A stretch of 64,000 bases of DNA from positions 532,361-596,360 of the forward strand of contig NZ_JAXIVS010000006.1 in the NCBI RefSeq assembly GCF_034259325.1, in the 5' to 3' direction. This document shows, one piece after another, positions 17,511 through 28,386 of this stretch. The translations under genes and the position numbers were made by a program. The notes under the pieces were generated by a model, which was not told the DNA's origin, ran no database searches, and saw only the letters and a list, made by a program, of their open reading frames with translations. Each line of letters opens with the position of its first letter. Within the stretch, counting starts at the first letter, position 1. Source of the stretch: Hyalangium ruber (GTDB lineage: Bacteria; Myxococcota; Myxococcia; Myxococcales; Myxococcaceae).

Positions 17511-18968
17511 ATGGCGAGTGACGACACGAAGAAAGAGCCCGAGGTGCTTCCCTTCCGGCGCCATGTGACGGTCCAGCAGCCGGGGATCGTCGGCGCTCAG
17601 TGGTGGAACGATGGCCTCTCGGCGATGGGGTCTCCGGTCAACCGCCGTGGCGCGCTCAAGGCGTTGCTGGTGGTGGGTGGCACGGTGGCGGTGGGGGGAA
17701 TCGGCATTGCCTCCCAGATCAAATCGTCCGAGCCCGACTACGACATCGAGATGCTCGACACGCTGGAGACCCAGCGCTCGCAGGGGTGGAACTTCGGCGC
17801 TCCGGACGAGTCGCTCTCCTTCACGGGCCAGGTGCCGGTGAGTCATGAGGAGACGTCCCTCCACAAGTTCGCCACGGAGATGTCGCCGAAGCAGGACCGG
17901 CTCAAGCCCTTCTACCAGGCGACGCTGTTCCAGGCGCTCGCGGGGACGGTGCCGAGCACGATTCCGTCGGCCGTGGCGCTGAGGGCCGCGGTGAAGCCCG
18001 TCCTCACGCCCGCGATGGACACGGCGTTCCGACAGGGCCAGGCGCTGGCGCGCCTCTTCGAGGAGAGCGAGGAGGTGACGCGCGCCACGGTGGTGATGGT
18101 GGATCTGCCGGGGCCCGAGGCGGTGGCGTTCGCCGCGGGGCTGTCGCGGAGCTTCGAGCCCGTCTTCACCTTCGACAACTGGCCGCACCCGCGCGGCCTG
18201 GTGCCCGCGCACCTCACGCTCGGCGCGGCGCTCTACTACCGCCCGCTCCTGGAGCGGACGGCGAGGAGGCGATCCACGTCGGCGCCTCCGGTGCTCGTGC
18301 TCGATCGCAACCGGCTGCTGCCCTACACCAAGCCGCAGACCCAGTTCGACAACCGCTACCTGGCGCGGCTGCCTCCGGCCGCCCGCCTGACGGAGATGGG
18401 CTTCAAGCACGTGCTGTACGTCGCGCCCGGGGACGGCCCCCTGCAGGAACTGGACGACATCAACGAGGACTTCGTGAGCTACCGCGAGGCCCGCCTGGAC
18501 GTGAAGAGCGTGGCGGCGAGTGACTTCCAGCCCGCGCCCTCCGAGCCCTCGCTGGTGGAGGACGTGGTGACCACGCCGTACACCAGTGATGTGCTGCCGG
18601 AACTGCAGCGGCGGCCCTTCTACTTCGGGGGCTCACCGGTCTCGCACAGCTCCTTCTGGATGTTGTACCCATGGCTACGGGGCGCGACGGCTCCGGCGAT
18701 GGCCGCTGTGCCGAACCCCCTGCCTCCGAAGACCGCGGGTGGGCACCGCTACGAGCCTCAGAGGAGGGCGACGATGTTCTCGCTTCCGCCGAGCTCGGCC
18801 TCGGGCGCGCCGCGACCGAAGCCCACGGGCTTCGCCAAGGTGCAGGTGAAGGTGGCGGCCGCGAACCGGCAGATCCTCGGGTTTGCCTATGGCTCCTACA
18901 GCTCGTGGAACCGTGCGCCGACGGCCCACAGCTCTTCCAGCTCCGGCTATTCCAGTTACGGTGGGTGA
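17511..18968 (+). CDS. Large unknown protein with Tat-like signal and Ser-rich Gly-Gly C terminus
   Basis: The 485-residue protein lies 13 bp after the ligase gene. About 43 residues in, a twin-Arg segment precedes a hydrophobic stretch (NRRGALKALLVVGGTVAVGGIGIA), like a Tat signal or anchor. The body contains no family I recognise; a Rossmann-like segment (TRATVVMVDLPGPEAVAFAAG) and many Pro are visible. The last 15 residues are a low-complexity tail (HSSSSSGYSSYGG) ending in Gly-Gly. As I recall, DUF1190 proteins (YgiB/YjfM), the usual partners of YgiC/YjfC ligases, also end in Ser/Gly-rich tails finishing with GG. This protein may be the myxobacterial counterpart and the ligase's substrate. 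Confidence 0.75.
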   Translation: MASDDTKKEPEVLPFRRHVTVQQPGIVGAQWWNDGLSAMGSPVNRRGALKALLVVGGTVAVGGIGIASQIKSSEPDYDIEMLDTLETQRSQGWNFGAPDESLSFTGQVPVSHEETSLHKFATEMSPKQDRLKPFYQATLFQALAGTVPSTIPSAVALRAAVKPVLTPAMDTAFRQGQALARLFEESEEVTRATVVMVDLPGPEAVAFAAGLSRSFEPVFTFDNWPHPRGLVPAHLTLGAALYYRPLLERTARRRSTSAPPVLVLDRNRLLPYTKPQTQFDNRYLARLPPAARLTEMGFKHVLYVAPGDGPLQELDDINEDFVSYREARLDVKSVAASDFQPAPSEPSLVEDVVTTPYTSDVLPELQRRPFYFGGSPVSHSSFWMLYPWLRGATAPAMAAVPNPLPPKTAGGHRYEPQRRATMFSLPPSSASGAPRPKPTGFAKVQVKVAAANRQILGFAYGSYSSWNRAPTAHSSSSSGYSSYGG

Positions 18969-18977
18969 GAGGAGCGT

Positions 18978-19544
18978 ATGGACTACTCCATCTTCGCGAT
19001 GCAGGTGACGCGCCGCATGCAGTCGCCGAGGGACCCGCTCCACGAGCGGCTGCACCGGCTCATCTCCGGAGAGCCGGAGCGCGTCACCGCCGGGCAGCGG
19101 TACCGCTTCTACCGGAAGCTGAGCACCGAGCTGCTGCCGGCGGTCGGGGAGTTCGAGAAGGGAGTCTGGGACTACTGGGATGTGCCCTCCCGTGCGCCGG
19201 GGGACTTCCAGGACTGGGTGGATGGGCTCCAGGGACGCGAGGCGCGCTCCTCACCCGCGCCGGACGACGGGGAGCCGCGATACATGGTGTTCACCATGTC
19301 GCTGCTGCTCCAGCACGGCAGCACGAGCGACGTGCGGATGACGTCGCACTGCAACATCCCCGAGCTCCAGCTGTGGCGGTGGTCCACGTTCGAGCACCTG
19401 CTGAAGGGCATCACCCTGCTGAACTTCCTGAACGTGCAGTCGGATGTGGTGTACCTGTTGCCGGGAGACGACGCGGGGTACGGCCTGACGGCGGAGAACC
19501 TGGGGAGCCAGGACTACCACTACCTGCGCAACCTTCACCGGTGA
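18978..19544 (+). CDS. Unknown cytoplasmic protein, last gene of the DUF350/ATP-grasp block
   Basis: The 188-residue protein has no signal or membrane segment and starts 9 bp after the Gly-Gly-tailed protein. It has an aromatic central part (YRFYRKLSTELLPAVGEFEKGVWDYWDVPS) and a C-terminal part rich in Leu/Asn (HLLKGITLLNFLNVQSDVVYLLPGDD). It shows no nucleotide-binding or metal-binding signature that I can name. By position it belongs to the same transcript as the DUF350 membrane protein and the GSP-synthetase-like ligase. Confidence 0.7.
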   Translation: MDYSIFAMQVTRRMQSPRDPLHERLHRLISGEPERVTAGQRYRFYRKLSTELLPAVGEFEKGVWDYWDVPSRAPGDFQDWVDGLQGREARSSPAPDDGEPRYMVFTMSLLLQHGSTSDVRMTSHCNIPELQLWRWSTFEHLLKGITLLNFLNVQSDVVYLLPGDDAGYGLTAENLGSQDYHYLRNLHR

Positions 19545-19549
19545 GCGCG

Positions 19550-20302
19550 TCAGAACCACACTTCCCAGACGGTGCCTGAGGCATCCAGCGCAGCATGCGC
19601 GGTGGCGGAGATGCGGTCCCGCGAGCCGGTGAACGGCTGGATCTGGTGGAGGCGGTAGCTGTCGAGGATGACCAGGTCCCCGGTGCCGTAGCGCGCATCC
19701 GCGTGGGCAAGCTGGGGCAGGTCCTCCGGAACCTCATCACTTCCCTCGTAGGTGGCGTCCCACAAGCGCAAGGCTCCGCCCGCCTCGGGAGGCTGGAGCA
19801 TGAGAACCAGCGTGATGGCGCGCGAGCCCCGCTCGCACTGGGTCTCGGAGAGCCCCTCGGTGTCGAAGTGGATGTCTCCGCCGTGTTCGGACAGCCACTG
19901 GCCCGCGGGGAAGATGTGGACACCGGGGCCGCACCAGCCGGGGCGCTTGATGGCGGAGGCTCCGACGAGCGTGGAGAGGACCTCGAGCAGCCGGGCCTGG
20001 AAGCCGGGGAGGAAGCGCTCGACCTGGGCGTCGGAGGCGCGGGCGTTGGTGAAGTACTCCTCCTCGCGATCCTGCTCGAGGTGGGTGTACCAGGCGCGGC
20101 CAAGGGAGAACTGCACGCCGTTGAAGTCGGAGATCCAGAAGGGCCTCCCGGCGTAGACGCGGCGCGCGAGGTGCGCGCACTCCTCGGCAGCCAGGAAGCC
20201 CGGCACGTGAACGCCGAGGTGCGCATCGAGCAGCCCGAAGAAGTCGGCGCGGCCCGAGCGCAGCTCTTCCCACGAGCGCTCGGCGAGGGTGCCCAGGCTC
20301 AC
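19550..20302 (-). CDS. 2-oxoglutarate/Fe(II)-dependent oxygenase (prolyl-hydroxylase-type fold)
   Basis: The 250-residue protein has a clear 2OG-Fe(II) core: a HxD motif in IHFDTEG (His145, Asp147), a preceding YxN-like region, the distal His219 in DSYRLHQIQPF, and Arg230 in SRDRIS as the 2OG carboxylate ligand. The strand TLVLMLQPPEAGGALRLWD is typical of PiuC/P4H-type enzymes. The substrate is unknown. Its ATG (20302) overlaps the TGA of the OmpA-family gene upstream on the same strand, so the two are co-translated. It is convergent with the DUF350 block, 5 bp apart. Confidence 0.88.
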   Translation of the reverse strand: MSLGTLAERSWEELRSGRADFFGLLDAHLGVHVPGFLAAEECAHLARRVYAGRPFWISDFNGVQFSLGRAWYTHLEQDREEEYFTNARASDAQVERFLPGFQARLLEVLSTLVGASAIKRPGWCGPGVHIFPAGQWLSEHGGDIHFDTEGLSETQCERGSRAITLVLMLQPPEAGGALRLWDATYEGSDEVPEDLPQLAHADARYGTGDLVILDSYRLHQIQPFTGSRDRISATAHAALDASGTVWEVWF

Positions 20303-22119
20303 TTCGTGCCTGGTGCCGCGCCGCCGGGAGCCGCGGGCGGAGCCGCGGGGGGCGTGGGAGCGGGCACCTCGCGGGCCGGCGTCTCCACCTCATCGCGGAT
20401 GAGGCGGAAGTCGACGCGGCGGTTCTTGGCGCGGCCCAGCGGCGTGGCGTTGTCGGTGATGGGACGATCGAAGCCGAAGCCCTTGGCGCTCAGGCGCTTG
20501 CGCGCGATGCCCTTGCCGACGAGGTACTCCATGACCGCCTTGGCGCGCCGCTGGGACAGGTCGACGTTGTAGTTGCGCGAGCCCACGTTGTCGGTGTGAC
20601 CCTCGATGAGGACGGGGCCGAGCATGGGGTTCTTGGCGAGCACGGAGGCCACCTCATCGAGCAGCTTGAAGGACTGCTTCTGGATCTTCGCCTGGCCCGT
20701 CTCGAAGAGGATGTTGCCCTTGATGCGGATGCGGTCGGACTCGACGACGACGAACGGCGGCGCGTCGTAGGGGCAGCCGTTGTTCTCCGGGGGGCCGTAC
20801 AGGTCCGGGCACTCGTCCTGGTTGTCGGGGATCTCGTCGCCGTCGCTGTCCGGGCAGCCGTCGTACTCCTTGGGGCCGGCCTTGTCGGGGCAGGCGTCCA
20901 GGTGGTCGAAGAGGCCATCGCCATCGGTGTCCGTGTCGGGCGGGCAGCCGCGGTGCTCCTTGAGTCCGGGCTTGTCGACGCAGCGGTCCTCGCCGTCGGC
21001 GATGCCGTCACCGTCGTTGTCCGGGTCCAGGCACCCATCATCATCCTCGTGGCCGTCGCGGTCCTCCTTCTCGCTGGGGCACTTGTCGCGTGAGTCGGGC
21101 ACGCCGTCGCCATCCGAATCGGCGGACTCCTTCTCGTAGCTCAGGGCCACCATCACCCGGAACGCCTCGCGCCCGTAGCCGCCCCTCAGGCCGATGCCAC
21201 GGCCCACGGTGAGCGCCAGCCCCCAGGGGCCGGCTATTCGGGTGCGCGCGCCCACCATGGCCTCGAACGGGGTCTTGAGCGAGTCGGCCTGGCTGAAGTT
21301 GAAGGGCGAGGAGGCCGGGGTGGACAGGTGCAGCTCCGCCAGGGCCTGCACGTCGGTGAAGCGTCCCATGTTCGGCAGGTCCACCACGGCGCCCGCGCCC
21401 AGGGTGAGCTCGTCGTCCACGAGGAGGTTGAGGTACTGGGCGTGCTTGCGGAAGCGCCACCCCACGTTGCCCAGCAAGCGCACCGGTCCGAAGGAGCGCT
21501 CCACCGCCAGCCGCGGCGACACCAGCACTCCGCGCTCGCCGAGGAAGCTGCCCGCGTTGCCCGTGGGCAGCCGCACCTCACCCACCAGGGCCAGCCCCAC
21601 GGGAGCCAGAGAAGGATCCAACAGGGTGAAGCGCGGCAGCAGGCGCACATCTCCCAGGCCGTAGCGGCTCACGCCCGCCGCGCCCGGAAAGTCCGGCGCC
21701 GCGAGGGCATCGCGCAGCAACTGGAAGCGATCGCCTTGGATCACGGTGAAGGGAAGGTCCGCCGCCAGCTCCAGGCGCGGGTGGACCTGGTAGGCGAAGA
21801 GCGCGTGCGCATCGAGCCGATAGGGGAGCAGGTCCCCTAGCTTCTCGTCCCCCAGGTTGAGGGAGAGGATGCTCAGGTTGAAGTCCAGCAGCAGCGAGGC
21901 GCGCATGCTGCCCACGGACGGCATCCGGGCGCCCTCGAGCGCGAGGCCGCTGTCCTGGGCCGCGGTGGCCTTCACGGGCACCGCGTCGAAGCTCCGCGAG
22001 AATGGATCGTGATCCGCCCAGGCCGTTCCGCTCCCCACGAGGAAGCACAGGAACACCAGGCGGATGGCGGCGGGGTGCAGCAGCCCTCCAAGGTAGGGCG
22101 CCAAGAGCGAGCCTCGCAT
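20299..22119 (-). CDS. OmpA-family outer-membrane protein with thrombospondin type 3 repeats
   Basis: Read from ATG 22119: 606 residues with a signal peptide (LVFLCFLVGSGTAWA). An N-terminal beta-barrel-like region (about 35-330) is followed by Ca2+-binding thrombospondin type 3 repeats, each of the DxDGDGxxDxxDxCP kind with xxxxGCP closings (about 335-455). The C-terminal OmpA peptidoglycan-binding domain contains IEGHTDNVGSRNYN and LSQRRAKAVMEYL. It links the outer membrane to the cell wall. The start at 22224 would add 35 residues without a signal peptide. The ATG sits in the arm of a hairpin (22119-22139). Confidence 0.92.
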   Translation of the reverse strand: MRGSLLAPYLGGLLHPAAIRLVFLCFLVGSGTAWADHDPFSRSFDAVPVKATAAQDSGLALEGARMPSVGSMRASLLLDFNLSILSLNLGDEKLGDLLPYRLDAHALFAYQVHPRLELAADLPFTVIQGDRFQLLRDALAAPDFPGAAGVSRYGLGDVRLLPRFTLLDPSLAPVGLALVGEVRLPTGNAGSFLGERGVLVSPRLAVERSFGPVRLLGNVGWRFRKHAQYLNLLVDDELTLGAGAVVDLPNMGRFTDVQALAELHLSTPASSPFNFSQADSLKTPFEAMVGARTRIAGPWGLALTVGRGIGLRGGYGREAFRVMVALSYEKESADSDGDGVPDSRDKCPSEKEDRDGHEDDDGCLDPDNDGDGIADGEDRCVDKPGLKEHRGCPPDTDTDGDGLFDHLDACPDKAGPKEYDGCPDSDGDEIPDNQDECPDLYGPPENNGCPYDAPPFVVVESDRIRIKGNILFETGQAKIQKQSFKLLDEVASVLAKNPMLGPVLIEGHTDNVGSRNYNVDLSQRRAKAVMEYLVGKGIARKRLSAKGFGFDRPITDNATPLGRAKNRRVDFRLIRDEVETPAREVPAPTPPAAPPAAPGGAAPGTK

Positions 22120-22139
22120 GGGGGCGCTTATAGCCCCCA
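22119..22139 (-). promoter_or_regulatory. Hairpin enclosing the OmpA-family start codon
   Basis: TGGGGGC (22119-22125) and GCCCCCA (22133-22139) pair perfectly over 7 bp around a 7-base loop. On the transcribed minus strand the A of the ATG (22119) is the last base of the 3' arm, so the start and its ribosome-binding region can be closed. The rest of the divergent intergenic segment to 22233 is unusually AT-rich for this genome (poly-A, poly-T runs) and must hold both promoters; no confident -35/-10 pair was assigned. Confidence 0.4.
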
Positions 22140-22233
22140 CTGTTCGAGAACCAAAAAATTTATGCCGGAATGAGACTTTTACATGTTTTTTGTGAGAAAA
22201 CAGTGAATCACGTTGGACCACCAAGGAGCGTAA

Positions 22234-24738
<2,505 letters not shown>

Positions 24739-24758
24739 TCGAGCCGGAATGAAGCACG

Positions 24759-24795
24759 GAGGCCCCGGGTCGGCTCACGCCGGCACCGGGGCCTC
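24759..24795. terminator. Strong hairpin between convergent subtilase and M16 peptidase genes
   Basis: Arms GAGGCCCCGG (24759-24768) and CCGGGGCCTC (24786-24795) pair perfectly over 10 bp, with a further short CGGC/GCCG pairing inside the 17-base loop. It lies between stops at 24738 (plus) and 24806 (minus), so it probably serves both genes. There is no long U-run. Confidence 0.6.
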
Positions 24796-24805
24796 TGCTT
24801 TGGGG

Positions 24806-26425
24806 CTACTGCTCCATGAAGTCGCTGGCGGAGAGGACCTCGATGGCGTCCGTCCGCAGCGGCAGCGGATGCAGGAGGATGGCCTTGTCCTCAGCGAGCA
24901 GCTCGGGCTGCTTGGGGGAGGCGTAGGTGATGGGCGCGGGCGTCGGGGACTTCAGCGCGGACACGAGCGCCGGCGCATCCTGGGTGACGAAGGCGAAGCT
25001 GAGCGCCGAAGGAGACAGGCGGCGGCGCACGGCCTCCTGGACGGCCTCGGGCGTCATGTCGGTGAGCGCCTTGCGGTACTGCTCGAGGAAGTCCGGCGTG
25101 CCATAGAAGCGCGAGTCGATGGCGTAGCCCAGGCGGCGCTGGTCCGTCTGCTCCCACAGTCGCGTGTAGCTCAGCAGGAAGCCGCGAGACTGCTCGAACG
25201 CGTCGCGCGACATGCCCTGACGGACGAGCCGGTCGAGGTAGTACACGGCGCCGTGGGTGGCGAAGACGGCATGGGTGGGCACCACCGGGCGTACCCAGAG
25301 GGTGATGTCCTGCTGGGTGCGGGCGATGTTGGTGCGGTTGAAGGTGGTGCCGGGCTGTTCGGCGAAGTGCTCGGCGTAGGCGTAGTTGCCGTAGTTGAGG
25401 CCGCGTTTCTCACGCAGTTCCTGGAAGAGCACGCCATGGGACTGGCGGTGCTCGCCCAGGTACGAGAGGGCGAAGGCCACCGGGAAGAAGTCCGGGTCAC
25501 CTCGGCGCAGGGGTGTCACGTAGCCCATGGAGACGGCGGTGGAGGAGGTAGGCTTCTGGAGGACGACCGCGCGGCCCGGCATGGGCTGCACGGGGGGCAG
25601 CTCCACCCGAGGAGCTCCGGTGGCGGGCAGCGCGGACAGGCGCGAGGTGAGGGACTGCTTCAGCGCCTCGTCCACGGGACCGGCCAGTCCGATGACGAGC
25701 CGGTCCTGGGTGAAGATGCGGCGGGCGTGGGCCTTCACGTCCTCCAGGGTGAGGGACTCGAGTCCCTTCACGGTGCCGCCCACGAAGTGCGCGTACGGGT
25801 GTCCCCGGTAGAGGAGCGCGTCGAGGGCGACCTGGCCCAGCCGCTCGTCGTTCTCGTTGCGCAGCTGGTTGCGGACGGTGTTGAGCGCGTCGGTGCGCAG
25901 CCGCTCGAACTCGCTTTTCTCATAGCGGGGCTCGAGCAGCACATCGGTGAAGATCTTCAGGAAGCGCGGCAGGAAGTCCTTGTGGACGCGGCCGGAGAAG
26001 GTGGTGAACTCCTTGTCGGGCAGGACTTGCAGCTCGGCGGCCATGGGGAAGAGCGCCTCCAGCAACTGCGCGGAGGTGAGCTCCCGGGTGCCGCCCTCCG
26101 CAAGAAGGGTGGCGGTGAGCGCGGTGAGGCCCTCCTTGCCCTTCGGGTCGTCGATGGAGCCGGCACGGAAGACGAGCCGGAAGCTGACGATGGGATTCTG
26201 GGGGTTGGTCTGAATGACCAACTCCATGGGCGCGGGCTGCTTCAGGGGCACGGCCGGCACGGCTACGGGAGCCTGGGCCGTGGGAGAGGAGGCGGGTGCG
26301 GTAGTCGGCGCCGGAGCAGGGGTGGCCTGGGGCTCGGGCGTGGGCGTGGGCTGGGGCGTGCTGGCGCAGCCGCCGAACCACAGCGTGGCGGTGAGGGCGA
26401 GGGAGGCTCGGGTGAAGGGGCTCAT
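24806..26425 (-). CDS. M16-family zinc peptidase homologue without the HxxEH motif (lipoprotein)
   Basis: The 539-residue lipoprotein has its lipobox Cys in LWFGGCAS and a long Pro/Ala/Thr linker (about 22-60). The remainder is an M16 two-domain fold: ELVIQTNPQNPIVSFRLVFRAGS and GLTALTATLLAEGGTRE at the position where active members carry HFLEH-type residues, and a C-terminal M16_C half with SYLGEHRQSHGVLFQELREKRGL. The zinc-binding HxxEH is missing, so it is probably the non-catalytic partner of the upstream M16 peptidase, as in mitochondrial-type heterodimers. Its start overlaps that stop (TGATG). Confidence 0.9.
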   Translation of the reverse strand: MSPFTRASLALTATLWFGGCASTPQPTPTPEPQATPAPAPTTAPASSPTAQAPVAVPAVPLKQPAPMELVIQTNPQNPIVSFRLVFRAGSIDDPKGKEGLTALTATLLAEGGTRELTSAQLLEALFPMAAELQVLPDKEFTTFSGRVHKDFLPRFLKIFTDVLLEPRYEKSEFERLRTDALNTVRNQLRNENDERLGQVALDALLYRGHPYAHFVGGTVKGLESLTLEDVKAHARRIFTQDRLVIGLAGPVDEALKQSLTSRLSALPATGAPRVELPPVQPMPGRAVVLQKPTSSTAVSMGYVTPLRRGDPDFFPVAFALSYLGEHRQSHGVLFQELREKRGLNYGNYAYAEHFAEQPGTTFNRTNIARTQQDITLWVRPVVPTHAVFATHGAVYYLDRLVRQGMSRDAFEQSRGFLLSYTRLWEQTDQRRLGYAIDSRFYGTPDFLEQYRKALTDMTPEAVQEAVRRRLSPSALSFAFVTQDAPALVSALKSPTPAPITYASPKQPELLAEDKAILLHPLPLRTDAIEVLSASDFMEQ

Positions 26426-27771
26426 CACTGCTTCCCTCCGTTGGCGGGCGTCAGGGTGAGGACGGTGAGGTTGGTGTCGACGAGGTAGGAGCGGGCGAAG
26501 GCGACGAGCTGCTCGGGTTGGACGCGGGAGACGTTCTGGAGGTGGCGGGAGAGCGCGTCCGGAGTGCCGAAGATGCCGGCGTACAAGGCGAGCTGGACGC
26601 CGACGTCATCGGGCGCCTCGAGGTTCATGAGGAGGCCGTAGCGGATGTTGCTCTGGATGGCCTTCACACGCGCTGCGTCCACCTTGCCGGAGGCCAGCTC
26701 GCGGACGGCGCGGGTGAGGGCGGCGTCCACGGCGGCGCGGTTGTCCTCGGCCTTGAGGGTGGCGATGAGGTTGAGGAGGTGGGGATCCCGGTGCGGGTAG
26801 AAGTCGCTACCGATGAACTCGGCGAGCTGCTTCTCGAGCACGAGCTCTTTGTAGAGCGGGCTGGTGGGGCCCACGAGGTAGGCGGCGAGCACGGACTGGA
26901 TGGCGGCGCTGGGGGTGGTGAGCGAGCCCGCGGGGGTGTGCCAGGCGAGCACGTGGCGGGGCAGGGTGCTGGAGGCCCAGTCGATGTGCGCGGTGCGCTT
27001 CTCCTTCTGGGGAGGCTCGGTGGGCATGTTGAGCTGGGCCGCCTTGCGCGCCCAGGGGCCATAGTGCTCCTGGATGGCCTTCATGACGGCCGCGTCATCG
27101 AAGTCGCCGACGATGAAGATGATCGTGTTGTCCGGGGTGTACCAGCGCTCGAAGAAGCTGCGGCTGTAGGCGTAGGCCTCCGGCATGGCCTTGATGTCCT
27201 CATAGAAGCCGAGGGTGGTGTGCCGGTAGGTGTGCTTCTGGAAGGCGGTGCCCAGCAGGCGCTCCTCCATCTTCAGCTCCGGGCGAGATTCGTTCTTGTG
27301 GTACTCGCCGAGCACCGCGAGCGCCTCCGTGCGGAAGGAGGGCTCGGCGTACTCGAGGTTGCGGAAGCGGTCTGCCTCCAGCTCGATGAGGGCGTCGAGC
27401 CCGGCGGTGGGGCCGTAGGCGTGGTAGACGGTGAAGTCGTCGGTGGTGAAGGCGTTGTCGTCGAAGCCGTAGGAGGCGACGATGCGATCGCGCTCTCCCT
27501 CGGGGTGCTTCTTCGTGCCCTTGAACATCATGTGCTCGAAGAAGTGAGCGAAGCCCGTCTTGCCAGGCTCCACCTCGTTGCGCGAGCCCACGCGCACGAC
27601 GGAGTAGTAGGCCACGAGGCCGGGCGAGCGGAAGGGCACTCGCACGACGGTCAGCCCGTTGGGCAGACGCTCGGTCTTCAGGGCGTAGGGGAAGACATCG
27701 TCTCGCGCCTGGGCAGCGGCGGGGAGGGCCGGGGCCAGCAGGAGCAGGAGGAGGGGTAGGAGTCGTTGCAT
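26425..27771 (-). CDS. M16-family zinc peptidase, catalytic subunit
   Basis: The 448-residue protein has a signal peptide (LLPLLLLLLAPALPAAAQA). The inverted zinc motif HFFEH (residues 76-80) sits in KTGFAHFFEHMMFKGT, and the downstream metal-ligand Glu lies in the helix beginning DALIELEADRF. It resembles PqqL/PitA-type periplasmic or outer-membrane-anchored peptidases of the pitrilysin superfamily that digest short peptides. It is coupled to the inactive homologue downstream by an overlap, consistent with an active/inactive pair. The ssrA gene lies 180 bp away in the other direction. Confidence 0.93.
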   Translation of the reverse strand: MQRLLPLLLLLLAPALPAAAQARDDVFPYALKTERLPNGLTVVRVPFRSPGLVAYYSVVRVGSRNEVEPGKTGFAHFFEHMMFKGTKKHPEGERDRIVASYGFDDNAFTTDDFTVYHAYGPTAGLDALIELEADRFRNLEYAEPSFRTEALAVLGEYHKNESRPELKMEERLLGTAFQKHTYRHTTLGFYEDIKAMPEAYAYSRSFFERWYTPDNTIIFIVGDFDDAAVMKAIQEHYGPWARKAAQLNMPTEPPQKEKRTAHIDWASSTLPRHVLAWHTPAGSLTTPSAAIQSVLAAYLVGPTSPLYKELVLEKQLAEFIGSDFYPHRDPHLLNLIATLKAEDNRAAVDAALTRAVRELASGKVDAARVKAIQSNIRYGLLMNLEAPDDVGVQLALYAGIFGTPDALSRHLQNVSRVQPEQLVAFARSYLVDTNLTVLTLTPANGGKQ

Positions 27772-27903
27772 GAGGGGACCTCGCGAGCCGGATCACGACG
27801 GGTGACCCGGGCGGTCGGCGACCCTATGCGGTTGGTGGGCAGGAGGGGAGGCGAGCGCGAGGGAGATGTTCGGCAGTATGTGCGCCTGGAGGCGTCAGGA
27901 GGA

Positions 27904-27931
27904 TTGACGGCCCGGCGTGAGCGGTTAACGT
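27904..27931 (+). promoter_or_regulatory. Possible promoter of ssrA
   Basis: TTGACG (27904-27909) and TAACGT (27926-27931) are 16 bp apart, close to a housekeeping -35/-10 pair. The mature tmRNA end is at 27951, so a short 5' leader removed by RNase P would be expected. Not proven. Confidence 0.35.
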
Positions 27932-27950
27932 AGATGCGTCGAACGAAAAA

Positions 27951-28311
27951 GGGGGCGACCTGGCTTCGACGGGGGCATAGAGGCCCGAGACGCGTGCCGA
28001 GCTTGTTAGTGACTCGTAAAACCGCTGACACAGACACAAAAGCCAACGACAACGTTGAGCTCGCGCTGGCTGCCTAACAACAGTTCTTAGCGCGCGGTCC
28101 TCCCGCTCTCGGCCCGTGGGGTGGGGTAGGACCGTCATAATGCGGGCTGGCTGCCGAGGGTGCCTGGGCCCGAGGTGGCGAGATCTTTCCAGGACCGGCT
28201 CGTGAGGATCCCGTCCGTGGGAGCCTTCGGGACGTAGCAAATCGCGGACTACGCACGTAGGGTCGAAGGGAAGAAGGCTTTCGGACGCGGGTTCGATTCC
28301 CGCCGCCTCCA
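27951..28311 (+). ncRNA. ssrA: tmRNA (transfer-messenger RNA)
   Basis: The one-piece tmRNA is 361 bases. The 5' end GGGGGCG pairs with CGCCTCC (28304-28310) as a 7-bp acceptor stem containing the diagnostic G-U pair, with discriminator A at 28311; CCA is not encoded. The conserved 5' block (ACCTGGCTTCGACGGGGGCA) and the T-arm (GGGTTCGATTCCC) are present. The resume codon is GCC at 28042, and the tag reads ANDNVELALAA then TAA (28075-28077); the final ALAA is a C-terminal degradation signal. With SmpB it rescues stalled ribosomes and marks nascent chains for ClpXP/ClpAP; clpS-clpA lies 7.9 kb away. Confidence 0.98.
28042..28077 (+). other. tmRNA proteolysis-tag reading frame (ANDNVELALAA)
   Basis: Eleven codons GCC to GCC followed by TAA, inside ssrA. 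With the alanine carried by the tmRNA itself, the tag added to stalled proteins is one residue longer. The ALAA end is the usual ClpX recognition type. Confidence 0.95.
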
Positions 28312-28318
28312 AGCAGCA

Positions 28319-28361
28319 AAAACCCCGTGACACCGCTCAGGTGTCACGGGGTTTTCTTTTT
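28319..28361. terminator. Intrinsic terminator of ssrA, likely bidirectional
   Basis: Fifteen-base arms (28319-28333 and 28341-28355) pair perfectly around a 7-base loop (CGCTCAG). T-rich sequence (CTTTTT) follows on the plus strand; the minus-strand side also has an A/T-rich flank. It ends ssrA and probably also the minus-strand BNR gene, whose stop is at 28387. Confidence 0.92.
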
Positions 28362-28386
28362 CGGCCGAGGCCCCGAGGGGCAGCTC

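Noticed and set aside
20760..21125. Repeats resembling a tandem or CRISPR array
   Set aside because: The repeat unit is the Asp-rich calcium-binding thrombospondin type 3 motif inside an open coding frame; spacers and repeats are not of CRISPR type.
28270..28311. tRNA-like 3' half
   Set aside because: It is the T-arm and acceptor end of tmRNA, not a separate tRNA; it pairs with the 5' end at 27951.
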